Of a stretch of 64,000 bases of DNA, positions 41,377 to 50,108 are shown piece after piece. This DNA is from Actinomadura viridilutea. GTDB lineage: Bacteria > Actinomycetota > Actinomycetes > Streptosporangiales > Streptosporangiaceae. Below the pieces are notes generated by a model that was given only the letters and a program-made list of their open reading frames with translations, had not been told where the DNA came from and did no database searches. The stretch covers positions 57,137 through 121,136 of the forward strand of contig PVNI01000021.1 in NCBI GenBank assembly GCA_003001795.1, written 5' to 3'. The number at the start of each line of letters is the position of its first letter. Position 1 is the first letter of the stretch. Position numbers and translations under genes: made by a program.

Positions 41377-43707
41377 TCAGCGTTCGGCCGGGACCTGCGC
41401 CGGGGCGGCGGGGCGCGCCGTCCCGCCGACCGGCGCCGGCGCGCCGCCGACCGGCTGGAAGCGGCGCAGCCGCAGGCTGTTGGTGACCACGAACACCGAG
41501 GAGAACGCCATGGCCGCGCCGGCGATCATCGGGGTGAGCAGCCCGGCGGCGGCCAGCGGCAGCGCGGCCACGTTGTAGGCGAACGCCCAGAACAGGTTGC
41601 CCTTGATCGTGCGCAGCGTCCGCCGCGACAGGGCGATGGCGTCGGCGGCGGCGCGCAGGTCGCCCCGCACCAGCGTCAGGTCGGACGCCTCGATCGCCAC
41701 GTCGGTGCCGGTGCCCATCGCCAGGCCGAGGTCGGCCTGGGCCAGCGCGGCCGCGTCGTTCACCCCGTCCCCGACCATGGCGACCGTCCGGCCCTCGGCC
41801 TGCAGCCGCTTGACGACGGCGACCTTCTCGGCGGGCATCACTCCGGCGATGACCCCGTCGCGCTCCGGGTCGATGCCCACCTGCTCGGCCACCGCCCGGG
41901 CGACGGTCTCGTCGTCGCCGGTCAGCAGCACGGGACGCAGCCCCAGCGCGCGCAGCCGGGCCACCGCCTCGGCCGAGGTCGGCTTGACCTGGTCGGCCAC
42001 CGCGATGACCGCGCGGGCCCGACCGTCCCAGCCGACCGCCACCGCGGTGCGCCCGCGCTCCCGGGCCTCCGCCATCGCCTTCTCCAGCTCGGGCGTGAGG
42101 TGCTGGGACCACTCGGCGAGCAGCCGCGGCCGTCCGACCAGCACGGCGTGCCCGTCCACCAGCCCCTGCACGCCCGTCCCCTCGAGGGCGGCGAAGTCCT
42201 CCACCGGCGGCAGGGGGCCGACGCGGTCGGCCGCGGCGGCGGCGATCGCGCGGGCGATGGGGTGCTCGGAGGCGCTCTCCAGCGCGCCCGCCAGCCGCAG
42301 CGCCTCGTCGGCGTCGACGCCGTCGGCGGGGTGGACGTCGACCAGCGCCATCACGCCGGTGGTGACGGTGCCGGTCTTGTCCAGCACGACCGTGTCGATG
42401 CGCCGGGTGGACTCCAGCACCTCCGGCCCCTTGATCAGGATGCCGAGCTGGGCGCCGCGTCCCGTGCCGACCATCAGCGCGGTCGGGGTGGCCAGGCCCA
42501 GCGCGCACGGGCAGGCGATGATCAGCACCGCGACCGCGGCGGTGAAGGCGGACGCCGCCCCCGCGCCCGCGCCCAGCCAGAAGCCCAGCGTGGCCACGGC
42601 CAGCGCGATCACGATCGGGACGAACACCGCGGAGATCCGGTCGGCCAGCCGCTGCACGGCGGCCTTGCCGGTCTGCGCCTCCTCCACCAGCCGGGCCATC
42701 TGGGCCAGCTGCGTGTCGGCGCCGACCCGGGTGGCCCGCACCACCAGCCGGCCGCCCGCGTTGACGGTCGCGCCGACCACCGCGTCGCCCGGGCCGACCT
42801 CGACCGGCACCGACTCGCCGGTGAGCATCGAGGCGTCCACGGCCGAGGAGCCCTCCTCGACCACCCCGTCCGTGGCGATCTTCTCGCCGGGGCGGACGAC
42901 GAACACGTCCCCCACCGCGAGCCGGTCGATGGGGATGCGCTCCTCGCGGCCGTTCTCGCGCAGGACCGCGACGTCCTTGGCGCCCATCTCCAGCAGCGCG
43001 CGCAGCGCCGCGCCCGCCCGCCGCTTGGACCGCGCCTCGAAGTACCGTCCGGCCAGCAGGAACGCGGTCACCCCGGCGGCTGCCTCCAGGTAGATGTCGG
43101 CCATCCCGTCCGAGCGGGTCATGGTGAGCTCGAAGCCGTGCCGCATGCCCGGCTCCCCGGCCGACCCGAACAGCAGCGCCCACAGCGACCAGCCGAACGC
43201 GGCGAGGGTGCCGAGCGACACCAGGGTGTCCATGGTGGCCGTGCCGTGCCGCAGGTTCGTCCAGGCCGCCCGGTGGAAGGGCCAGCCGCCGTACACGACG
43301 ACGGGCGCGGCCAGCGTCAGCGAGATCCACTGCCAGTACGTGAACTGCAGCGCCGGGACCATCGCCATCGCGACCACCGGGGCCGCCAGCACCAGCGACG
43401 TGATCAGCCGTTGCCGCAGCGGCCGCAGCTCCCGCTCGGCGTCGTCGTCCGCGGGCTCCCCGGACGCGTCGTCCCGCGGCGGCCGGGGCAGCGTCGCGGT
43501 GTACCCGGCCTTCTCCACCACCGCGATCAGCTCCTCAGGGGCGACGCCCGGGGGCGCCTGCACCGTGGCCTTCTCGGTGGCGAAGTTGACCGTCGCGGTC
43601 ACACCGTCGAGCTTGTTCAGCTTGCGTTCGATGCGGGCGGCGCAGGACGCGCAGGTCATCCCGCCGATCTCCAGCTCGATCCGCTCGGACGCGTCGCCCG
43701 TGCCCAT
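41377..43707 (-). CDS. copA: copper-exporting P1B-type ATPase
   Basis: A 776-residue copper pump. The N-terminal heavy-metal domain carries GMTCASC (residues 16-22). Eight membrane helices include the ion-binding CPCALG near residue 400. The phosphorylation motif DKTGTVT (near 442), the HP motif SEHPIARAI, TGDDETVA and the hinge GDGVNDAAAL complete the ATPase. It exports Cu(I). It is the last gene of the leftward copZ-His-rich protein-copA operon under CsoR-like operators. Confidence 0.96.
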   Translation of the reverse strand: MGTGDASERIELEIGGMTCASCAARIERKLNKLDGVTATVNFATEKATVQAPPGVAPEELIAVVEKAGYTATLPRPPRDDASGEPADDDAERELRPLRQRLITSLVLAAPVVAMAMVPALQFTYWQWISLTLAAPVVVYGGWPFHRAAWTNLRHGTATMDTLVSLGTLAAFGWSLWALLFGSAGEPGMRHGFELTMTRSDGMADIYLEAAAGVTAFLLAGRYFEARSKRRAGAALRALLEMGAKDVAVLRENGREERIPIDRLAVGDVFVVRPGEKIATDGVVEEGSSAVDASMLTGESVPVEVGPGDAVVGATVNAGGRLVVRATRVGADTQLAQMARLVEEAQTGKAAVQRLADRISAVFVPIVIALAVATLGFWLGAGAGAASAFTAAVAVLIIACPCALGLATPTALMVGTGRGAQLGILIKGPEVLESTRRIDTVVLDKTGTVTTGVMALVDVHPADGVDADEALRLAGALESASEHPIARAIAAAAADRVGPLPPVEDFAALEGTGVQGLVDGHAVLVGRPRLLAEWSQHLTPELEKAMAEARERGRTAVAVGWDGRARAVIAVADQVKPTSAEAVARLRALGLRPVLLTGDDETVARAVAEQVGIDPERDGVIAGVMPAEKVAVVKRLQAEGRTVAMVGDGVNDAAALAQADLGLAMGTGTDVAIEASDLTLVRGDLRAAADAIALSRRTLRTIKGNLFWAFAYNVAALPLAAAGLLTPMIAGAAMAFSSVFVVTNSLRLRRFQPVGGAPAPVGGTARPAAPAQVPAER

Positions 43708-43743
43708 GGCCGCCTCCTTCTCGTCGATCGCCGTGCGGGATGA

Positions 43744-44742
43744 CTAATGCGCGTGACCGTGGCCGCTCTGGCCGCCGTGGTCGTCATGGCCGCCGTGGCC
43801 GGCCTCCCCGGCCGGAGCGGACGGCGCCGCGGCTGCGGCCGCGTGCCCCGCCACCGCCGTGAACTCGGCAGTGCGGACCTTGCCCCCATGTTGGAAGTCC
43901 ATGTAGAGGCGGTATGTTCCGGGGCTCGGCGCCTGCACCTCGAACGTCACGTCCGGGCCCGGCCTGGTGCGGCCGTCGCCGGGCGTGCCGGCCGGGTGGA
44001 CGTGCAGGTACGCCAGGTCGCGGTCGCGCAGCGCGACCAGGTGCCCGTACGCCTCCAGGTAGGGCTCCAGGTCGGTCACCGGCCGCCCGTCCTTGCTCAC
44101 CGACAGGGTCAGCCTGCTCGTCCGTCCCGGAACCAGGGCGCCGGTCAGCTTCACCTCGTAGCCGTCCACGCGGGTGACCTGCTCGGGCCGCGGCACCGCG
44201 CGAGGCTCGAAGCGCCCGGGTGCCAGGACGTCCGTGCCCAGCGTGAGCTGCTCCGCCGCCCCGGCGGGCTTGAAGTCGGTGAAGAACCGGTACGCCCCCG
44301 GCTCGGGCAGGGTCAGCGGGACCGTCCACACGCCGCCGCCCGCCTCGGACGGGTGCAGGTGCTGGAAGCCCGACAGGTCCCGCCGCGCCACGATCAGGTG
44401 GAGGGGCTTGCCGTGCAGGGTCTCGAAACGGGTGACGGGCTTGCCGTCCGGCCCGGTGACCGAGAACCGGAAGTCGGTCTTCGTGCCCGGTCTGATGATC
44501 GTGGTCTCCGGGGTGAGCGTGTAGCCGTCCTGGGAGACCTGGAGCCCCACCGGGACGTGCGAGGCGGCCCCGCCGTGCCCGGAGGCGGCGCCGTGCCCGG
44601 ACGCATGGTCGTGGCCCGCCTTCTCGGCCGTGTTCGTCTTGTCGTCGCCGATCGGGCCGACGGCCACGCCGACCCCCGCCCCGGCGGCGAAGACGGCCGC
44701 CAGGCCCAGGGCGAACGCCCCCATTTTGATCGCAGTGTTCAT
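43744..44742 (-). CDS. His-rich exported copper-cluster protein
   Basis: A 332-residue protein I recognise only as a recurring actinobacterial neighbour of copper genes. The N-terminal hydrophobic segment (about residues 8-30) is a signal peptide or anchor. A His/Gly-rich patch follows (KAGHDHASGHGAASGHGG). Two beta-rich halves contain FQHLHPSEAGGG and YLHVHPAGTPGD. The end is a second His-rich tail (AGHGGHDDHGGQSGHGHAH). The His clusters suggest copper binding outside the membrane. It lies between copZ and copA, so it probably buffers or hands over copper in the cell wall space. Confidence 0.82.
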   Translation of the reverse strand: MNTAIKMGAFALGLAAVFAAGAGVGVAVGPIGDDKTNTAEKAGHDHASGHGAASGHGGAASHVPVGLQVSQDGYTLTPETTIIRPGTKTDFRFSVTGPDGKPVTRFETLHGKPLHLIVARRDLSGFQHLHPSEAGGGVWTVPLTLPEPGAYRFFTDFKPAGAAEQLTLGTDVLAPGRFEPRAVPRPEQVTRVDGYEVKLTGALVPGRTSRLTLSVSKDGRPVTDLEPYLEAYGHLVALRDRDLAYLHVHPAGTPGDGRTRPGPDVTFEVQAPSPGTYRLYMDFQHGGKVRTAEFTAVAGHAAAAAAPSAPAGEAGHGGHDDHGGQSGHGHAH

Positions 44743-44857
44743 GGTGTGCCGCTCGTTCTCTCGTCGCGTCGGCGCCCGCCTGCACGCGGTCGTCCTCCGC
44801 CGGCCGGCCCGTCGGAGCGCGCCCGTCCGCCGGGCCGGGGGGGCGGGGACGGCCGGG

Positions 44858-45076
44858 TCAGGCGGTCACCTCGTATCCGGCTTCTTCCACGGCCGCCCGG
44901 ACCTTGGCGTCGTCGATCGGGCTCTCGCCGGTGACCGTGACCCGGCCGCTGGCCAGGTCCACATCCACCGCGGTCACGCCCTCGATCTGGCCGACCTCCT
45001 CCTTGACGGAGCTGACGCAGTGCCCGCAGGTCATACCCGTGACGGTGTAGGTGGCGGTGTACGCGGCGGTGCTCAT
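44858..45076 (-). CDS. copZ: copper chaperone CopZ-like
   Basis: A 72-residue heavy-metal-associated domain with the Cu(I)-binding motif GMTCGHC (residues 14-20) and the usual beta-alpha-beta-beta-alpha-beta length, ending VEEAGYEVTA. It would deliver Cu(I) to CopA. GAAGGG lies 9 nt before the ATG. It is first in the operon, directly behind the two CCCCTAGGGG palindromes. Confidence 0.95.
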   Translation of the reverse strand: MSTAAYTATYTVTGMTCGHCVSSVKEEVGQIEGVTAVDVDLASGRVTVTGESPIDDAKVRAAVEEAGYEVTA

Positions 45077-45103
45077 CGCCGAATCCCTTCGTTCCAGGAC
45101 AAT

Positions 45104-45118
45104 TACCCCCTAGGGGTA
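45104..45118. promoter_or_regulatory. CsoR-like copper operator, proximal
   Basis: TACCCCCTAGGGGTA holds the perfect core CCCCTAGGGG, as in actinobacterial CsoR sites. It lies in the copZ leader region. The repressor gene is not in the window. Confidence 0.65.
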
Positions 45119-45165
45119 TCTCGATGGGGCCATGCTGTCACATCGGCATGACGCTTGCAACCCCT

Positions 45166-45178
45166 ACCCCCTAGGGGT
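45166..45178. promoter_or_regulatory. CsoR-like copper operator, distal
   Basis: ACCCCCTAGGGGT repeats the proximal operator about 61 bp further upstream. The TTGCAA (minus strand) next to it may be a -35 element, so the two sites could bracket the copZ promoter. Confidence 0.6.
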
Positions 45179-45251
45179 TATTGCGGCGGATCGGGTGATT
45201 CGCGGCACGGCGCGCTGCGGACCGTGCCGCGGACGGGGCCGCGAGGCCAGG

Positions 45252-45403
45252 TTATCCACAGGCCCGTGGACGGCGTCCGCAAGGGGGTGCGAAGGCAAAT
45301 GATCTTGTTTGCCGTGGTCTTCCGATCGCAAACCCCCTGGGACGCGGGCCGATTCACGGTTGTGCACAGGGCCGTCCACAGGTTTCCACAGGGCTGTGGA
45401 CAG
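45252..45403. promoter_or_regulatory. DnaA-box-like sites upstream of the glycosylase gene
   Basis: TTATCCACA is exact at 45252-45260. Near matches are CCGTCCACA (45372-45380), GTTTCCACA (45382-45390) and the complement of CTGTCCACA (45395-45403). Their significance is uncertain, because a similar motif recurs in other gaps of this genome. Confidence 0.35.
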
Positions 45404-45434
45404 TCGCCCGGTGGCGCCTCGGATACTGTGGGGC

Positions 45435-46298
45435 ATGCCCGAACTGCCAGAGGTCGAGGCCCTCGCCGTCTTCCTGCGCGAGCACGCCGTCGGCCACGCC
45501 GTCGCCCGGGTCGATGTTCTCGCGATCTCCGCCCTCAAGACCTACGACCCGCCGATCACGGCGCTCGCCGGGCTCACCGTCACCGACGTCACCAGGCACG
45601 GCAAATTCCTCGACATCGACGTCGACGGCCTGCACCTGGTCGTCCATCTCGCCCGGGCCGGCTGGCTGCGCCGGCGGGAGGAGCTCCCCACTCGGCCCGC
45701 CCGCCCCGGCGGCAAGAACCCCCTGGCCGTGCGGGTGCACCTGGACGACGGGTCCGGCTTCGACCTCACCGAGGCGGGCACCAAGAAGGGGCTGGCCGTC
45801 TACCTCGTCCGCGACCCGGCCGAAGTGCCCGGGATCGCGACGCTCGGCCCGGACCCGCTGGACGAGGCGTTCACCGTCGAGGCGCTGCGCGGCATCGTCG
45901 CGGGCCGCCGCACGCAGATCAAGGGCCTGCTGCGCGACCAGCAGATCATCGCCGGGATCGGCAACGCCTACTCCGACGAGGTGCTGCACGCCGCCCGGAT
46001 GTCCCCCTTCAAGATCGCTGACAAGTTGACCGACGAGGAGGTCGCGGGCCTGCACGAGGCGATCGTCACGACCCTGCGCGACGCCGTGGCCCGCTCCACC
46101 GGACGGGCCGCCCAGGACCTCAAGAGCGAGAAGAAGACCGGCCTGCGCGTGCACGGCCGCACCGGCGAGGCGTGCCCGGTCTGCGGCGACACCATCCGGG
46201 AGGTGTCCTTCGCCGACTCCTCCCTCCAGTACTGCCCCACCTGCCAGACCGGCGGCAAACCCCTCGCCGACCGCCGCCTGTCCCGCCTGCTCAAATGA
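45435..46298 (+). CDS. Fpg/Nei-family DNA glycosylase
   Basis: A 287-residue base-excision repair enzyme. The N-terminal PELPEVE gives the catalytic Pro2 and Glu3. LRDQQIIAGIGNAYSDEVLHAARM is the helix-two-turn-helix DNA-binding region. A C-terminal zinc finger reads CPVCGDTIREVSFADSSLQYCPTC (broken here: CPVC...CPTC), completing the Fpg/Nei layout. Whether it prefers oxidised purines or pyrimidines is not clear. A GATACT/TACTGT -10 lies just before the ATG, so the mRNA may be leaderless. Confidence 0.93.
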   Translation: MPELPEVEALAVFLREHAVGHAVARVDVLAISALKTYDPPITALAGLTVTDVTRHGKFLDIDVDGLHLVVHLARAGWLRRREELPTRPARPGGKNPLAVRVHLDDGSGFDLTEAGTKKGLAVYLVRDPAEVPGIATLGPDPLDEAFTVEALRGIVAGRRTQIKGLLRDQQIIAGIGNAYSDEVLHAARMSPFKIADKLTDEEVAGLHEAIVTTLRDAVARSTGRAAQDLKSEKKTGLRVHGRTGEACPVCGDTIREVSFADSSLQYCPTCQTGGKPLADRRLSRLLK

Positions 46299-46844
46299 CC
46301 CGAGGGACCACTCGTCCCACGCCCACCGCGCCGCCCGGCGCCGACGCCCCCGCGCTCGCGGTGCTCAGAGCAGCTCAGCTGCCGTTAGACGCTGTGTGAC
46401 GTCGCGGTCATGCCTGCGTCTGTCACGGATGACGGTGTGCAGGCCGGCGTACTCGGGTGAGCTCACCGACCGCGTGCTCACATGGCCCTCGGGAGCACCC
46501 GTCCCACGACAACCGCGCCGTCCGTAGCCCTCGGACGCGGTGCGTCGGCGGCGCTGCCACTGCGAACGGCCGCCCTCGACGTGAAAGACGTGCTGGTCGA
46601 GGGTGTGAACGGATCGCTGATCAGGTCCGTGCCTCTGGCTGCCAACTGGTCGTGCCGCTGGAGACGTGGCTAATTGAAGGCGTGTTCGGACGCGCGGACG
46701 CGTGTCAACACACCCGCGCCTGAGCCGGCGTGTGCCGTGTTGTGCTCGGCTGCCGTCATGTGTCGCGGCAGACGGGCAGGTGCTGCGGGCGGCTCTTCCG
46801 GCCGCCCGCAGCACGCGACGACGAGTGCGAACGGGGAGGACTCG
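46299..46844. other. gene-free region
   Basis: No frame in these 546 bases has a recognisable family, ribosome-binding site or good start. I see nothing further in it. Confidence 0.45.
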
Positions 46845-47297
46845 TCAGTCGCGCTTGACGGTGTCGCCGAACAGGGGCTCCACCTGGTCCCAGCGGTGCA
46901 TCTCGCAGCCGTTCTTACGATTGAACCCGGCGTCGACCTGGCGGCCGCGCCAGGTCCCCTTGACGGTGGCCACCTGGGGGCCGCCGTAGATCTCCGTGCA
47001 GATCTGGTCCTTGGGGACCGGCTTGAAGGGATCCTCGGCCTTGCCGAGGGCCTCGCAGGCCTTGGCGGCCTTCGGGTGGTCGCCCCCGGCGGGGCCGCAG
47101 GTCAGCGTCCAGGTCGTGGGCGTGGCGTTGGCGGACGCGCGGACCTCGACGGTCAGCCGGTCGGCCGGGGAGCGGGTCGGTTGGACGGACGTGGTGGCCG
47201 AGTCGCTCGGGCCTGCGGCCTGTTCGGAGCCGCAGGCCGGCAGCGCGAGGAGCGCCGCGAGCGCCGGCGTCGTGAAAAGGAGCCTCCGGTACCGCAT
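46845..47297 (-). CDS. subtilisin inhibitor-like (SSI) lipoprotein
   Basis: A 150-residue protein. The signal peptide ends LALPAC with lipidation Cys22. The mature part matches the Streptomyces subtilisin inhibitor family: LTCGPAGG.HP.AAKACEAL, DQICTEIYGG, KGTWRGRQVDAGFNRKNGC. All four disulfide cysteines are in place. SSI proteins block serine proteases through a reactive loop just after the third cysteine. Here that loop reads C-T-E-I-Y, so the P1 residue would be Glu. Most SSIs are freely secreted; this one is membrane-anchored. It is divergent from the rhodanese gene. Confidence 0.85.
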   Translation of the reverse strand: MRYRRLLFTTPALAALLALPACGSEQAAGPSDSATTSVQPTRSPADRLTVEVRASANATPTTWTLTCGPAGGDHPKAAKACEALGKAEDPFKPVPKDQICTEIYGGPQVATVKGTWRGRQVDAGFNRKNGCEMHRWDQVEPLFGDTVKRD

Positions 47298-47340
47298 GCG
47301 TGATTCGACGTAACAGGGGTCCGCACGGTTCCATGGGGGT

Positions 47341-47679
47341 GTGATGATTTTCGGGGAAGACGTTCCTGCCGTCGACGCCGCGGACGTGCCGCAGGACGCC
47401 TACCTGCTGGACGTCCGGGAACAGGACGAGTGGGACGCGGGCCACGCGCCCCAGGCGGTGCACATCCCGATGGGCGAGCTCAGCGACCGCGCGGCCGAGG
47501 TGCCGCGCGACCGGGACGTCTACGTCATCTGCCGGTCCGGCATGCGCTCGGCGCAGGTGACCATCGCCCTCAACAACGCCGGCTGGCTGGCCAAGAACGT
47601 CGACGGGGGCATGAAGCGCTGGGTGGAGGTCGGACGGCCCATCCGCGCCGAGGGCGACGGTCCCGCCTACGTGGCCTGA
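47341..47679 (+). CDS. rhodanese-like sulfurtransferase domain protein
   Basis: A 112-residue single rhodanese domain. AYLLDVREQDEWDAGHAPQAVHIPMGEL is the family signature, and the active-site Cys64 is in VICRSGMRS. It may carry persulfide sulfur in the cytoplasm. Both GTG 47341 and ATG 47344 could start it; neither has a well-spaced ribosome-binding site. Only 43 bp separate it from the divergent SSI lipoprotein. Confidence 0.92.
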   Translation: MMIFGEDVPAVDAADVPQDAYLLDVREQDEWDAGHAPQAVHIPMGELSDRAAEVPRDRDVYVICRSGMRSAQVTIALNNAGWLAKNVDGGMKRWVEVGRPIRAEGDGPAYVA

Positions 47680-47915
47680 CCCGGCCGCAGCCGCCCGGCC
47701 GTGACGCGCCGCCGGGCCCGCATCGTCGCGCCCGATGCGCCGCGACGGTGTCCTGATTTGGCGAAATTTTTACGCTTCGGCCGCTTGGATCGCTCCGTTC
47801 CGCCGCCGGCCCAGAGCGGTCGCGCCATTGGCGTGTTTCTTCCGGCGGACGGCGCCGCGACGTGAGAACCTTTCGCAAGTCGTTGGCTCTCGTCGGGGCG
47901 AAGTCGGGTGGCACG

Positions 47916-49811
47916 ATGACAGACGTGCAGCATGACGTCCACGGCCCGATCGCCCGCGCCGTCGTCGAGTGCGCGGCCGACGCGATCGTGGCCGTCGACG
48001 ACCGGCAGCGCGTCACCGTGTGGAACCCGGCGGCCGAGCGCATGTTCGGCTGGACCGCCGAGGAGGTGCTGGGCCGCGTCGCGCCGATCGTGCCGGACGA
48101 GCTGAAGGCCGAGCACAACGCCGTCCAGGAGCGGCTGCTCACCCGCCGCGCCGGCGGCCCGGACGGCGCCGACACCGGGCAGATCACCATCGCCACCCGC
48201 CGGTTCCACCGCGACGGCCGGCTCATCGACGTGCGCATCGACACCAGCGTCCTGCAGGACCGCGACGGCCGGCTGCTCGGCTGGGTCGGGGTGTACCACC
48301 CGGTCGAGGAGGAGGACGTCGCCCAGCACCACATGGCCGAGCGGGCCCGGCTGGTGCGGCGGCTCAACGACATCGTGGCCGACCTGAACGCCGAGCTCGA
48401 GCTCGGCACCGTGCTGGACCGGATCACCGCCGCGCTGATCGAGCTGACCGGCGCGGACGCGGGCGGCTTCGTGCGGATCGAGGACGACCGGCTGCGGCTG
48501 GTCACCGTCCGGGGGCTGCCCGAGCACCTGCGCGGCACGACCGCCGACCTGCGCTCCAGCCTCGTCGGGGAGCTGCTGCGCTCGGGCAAGACCGTGATGC
48601 TGGCGGGCGGGGAGCGGCGGCTCGGCGACCTGATCTGGTCGGAGCTGCCGGGGCTGCACACGATCGCGCTGGGCCTGTCGTTCCTGCAGAACGAGCCGTA
48701 CGGGGCGCTGTACGCGCTGTTCTCCGGCCGCCGCGTCGGGCACACCGAGCTGGAGCTGCTGGAGCTGCTCGCCGGGCACGCCGGGGTCGCGGTCGGCAAC
48801 GCCGTGGCCTACGCCGAGGTCGTCCGGCAGCGCGCCCACGAACGCGCCGTGATCGACTCCAGCGCGGACGGCATCGCGGTGCTCGACCGCGACGGCGTCG
48901 TCCGGCAGTGGAACCCGGCCGCGCACGCCCTCACCGGCGTGCCGCCGCACGAGGCGATCGGGCGGCCGCTGCCGTTCGAGGCGCCCGCTCCCGGCGAGAA
49001 GACGACGTTCCCGCTGCCGTCGGGCGTCTGGCTGAACGTGCTCGCCGCGGAGATCGAGGAGACCGGCGAGGTCGTGGTCGACTTCCGCGACGTCACCGAG
49101 GCCAAGGCGCTGGAGGAGGCCAAGGACCTGTTCCTGGCCACCACGAGCCACGAGCTGCGCACCCCGATCACGGTGGTGCAGGGGTTCGCGAGCACGCTGG
49201 TCAACCGGTGGGACGAGCTGGCCGACGCCGACCGCCGGGCCGCGGTCGCGACGATCGCCGAACGGGCCCAGTCGCTCGGCCGCCTCGTCGAGCACCTGCT
49301 GCTGGGGTCGCGGGCCGGACGCGACGAGCTGGCGGTGACGATCGAGACGTTCGACCTGTCCCGCGTGCTGGAGGGCGTGGTCGCCGGGTTCCGGTCGCTG
49401 TCGGACGCGCACCCGGTGCGGCTCGAGGTGGCCCCGGACCTGCCGCCCGCGCGGGGCGACGCGCTGGCCACCGACGTCGTCCTCGGGCAGCTGCTGGAGA
49501 ACGCGATGAAGTACTCCCCGGACGGCGGCACGGTCACCGTCCGGGCCTGGCCGGAGGGCGGGACGGTCGTCGTCACGGTCGAGGACGAGGGCATCGGCAT
49601 CGCCCCCGGCGACCTCGAGCGGGTCTTCGAACGGTTCGTCCAGGGCGAGACCGGCGACCGCCGCCGGTTCGGCGGCGTCGGCCTCGGCCTCTACATCGTC
49701 AAACGGCTGATCGAGGCCCAGGGCGGCCAGGTGACCGCCCAGCCGGGGCCCGGCGGCCGCGGCACCTGCATGCGGCTCGTGCTGAACCGGGCGGACGGCG
49801 ACGGGGACTGA
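47916..49811 (+). CDS. soluble PAS-GAF-PAS sensor histidine kinase
   Basis: A 631-residue kinase without membrane segments. The domains in order are: PAS (about 10-130, CAADAIVAVDDRQRVTVWNPAAERMFGW), GAF (about 150-295), PAS (about 300-395, SSADGIAVLDRDGVVRQWNPAA), HisKA with phosphoacceptor His412 in TTSHELRTPI, and HATPase with LLENAMKYSPDGG, VEDEGIGIAP and GVGLGLYIVKRL. No response regulator is adjacent, so it is an orphan. The signal is intracellular and unknown. A GTG at 47862 would add 18 residues. Confidence 0.92.
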   Translation: MTDVQHDVHGPIARAVVECAADAIVAVDDRQRVTVWNPAAERMFGWTAEEVLGRVAPIVPDELKAEHNAVQERLLTRRAGGPDGADTGQITIATRRFHRDGRLIDVRIDTSVLQDRDGRLLGWVGVYHPVEEEDVAQHHMAERARLVRRLNDIVADLNAELELGTVLDRITAALIELTGADAGGFVRIEDDRLRLVTVRGLPEHLRGTTADLRSSLVGELLRSGKTVMLAGGERRLGDLIWSELPGLHTIALGLSFLQNEPYGALYALFSGRRVGHTELELLELLAGHAGVAVGNAVAYAEVVRQRAHERAVIDSSADGIAVLDRDGVVRQWNPAAHALTGVPPHEAIGRPLPFEAPAPGEKTTFPLPSGVWLNVLAAEIEETGEVVVDFRDVTEAKALEEAKDLFLATTSHELRTPITVVQGFASTLVNRWDELADADRRAAVATIAERAQSLGRLVEHLLLGSRAGRDELAVTIETFDLSRVLEGVVAGFRSLSDAHPVRLEVAPDLPPARGDALATDVVLGQLLENAMKYSPDGGTVTVRAWPEGGTVVVTVEDEGIGIAPGDLERVFERFVQGETGDRRRFGGVGLGLYIVKRLIEAQGGQVTAQPGPGGRGTCMRLVLNRADGDGD

Positions 49812-50108
49812 CCGGATACCGGGGCGGAGGCTGACCGGATCCGGACGGATGCCGTGACTGTCGTGATTGCCGATGCACTGGTGAAAAGGTGTGCGTTCCA
49901 GCAGTGTGACGGACGAAACGCTTGCCGGAGGAGTAATCGCCCGTTCGGTGGATAGATCCTCAGATGGTCCCGGATGCGTGACCAGAGCATCCCTCGCTCG
50001 TTGTGGGGGTGGCGGGTGATTCGCCCGGGTTTCTGGTCAATATCATCGGGGCATTTCGGTCCGTACCGGCGAGGATGATCGGTACTCGGGGGAGCGTCGA
50101 CCGGGGAG
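49812..50108. other. intergenic region upstream of the ATPase gene
   Basis: 297 bases between the kinase and the RsbW-like gene. I see no gene, hairpin or clear promoter. Confidence 0.4.
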
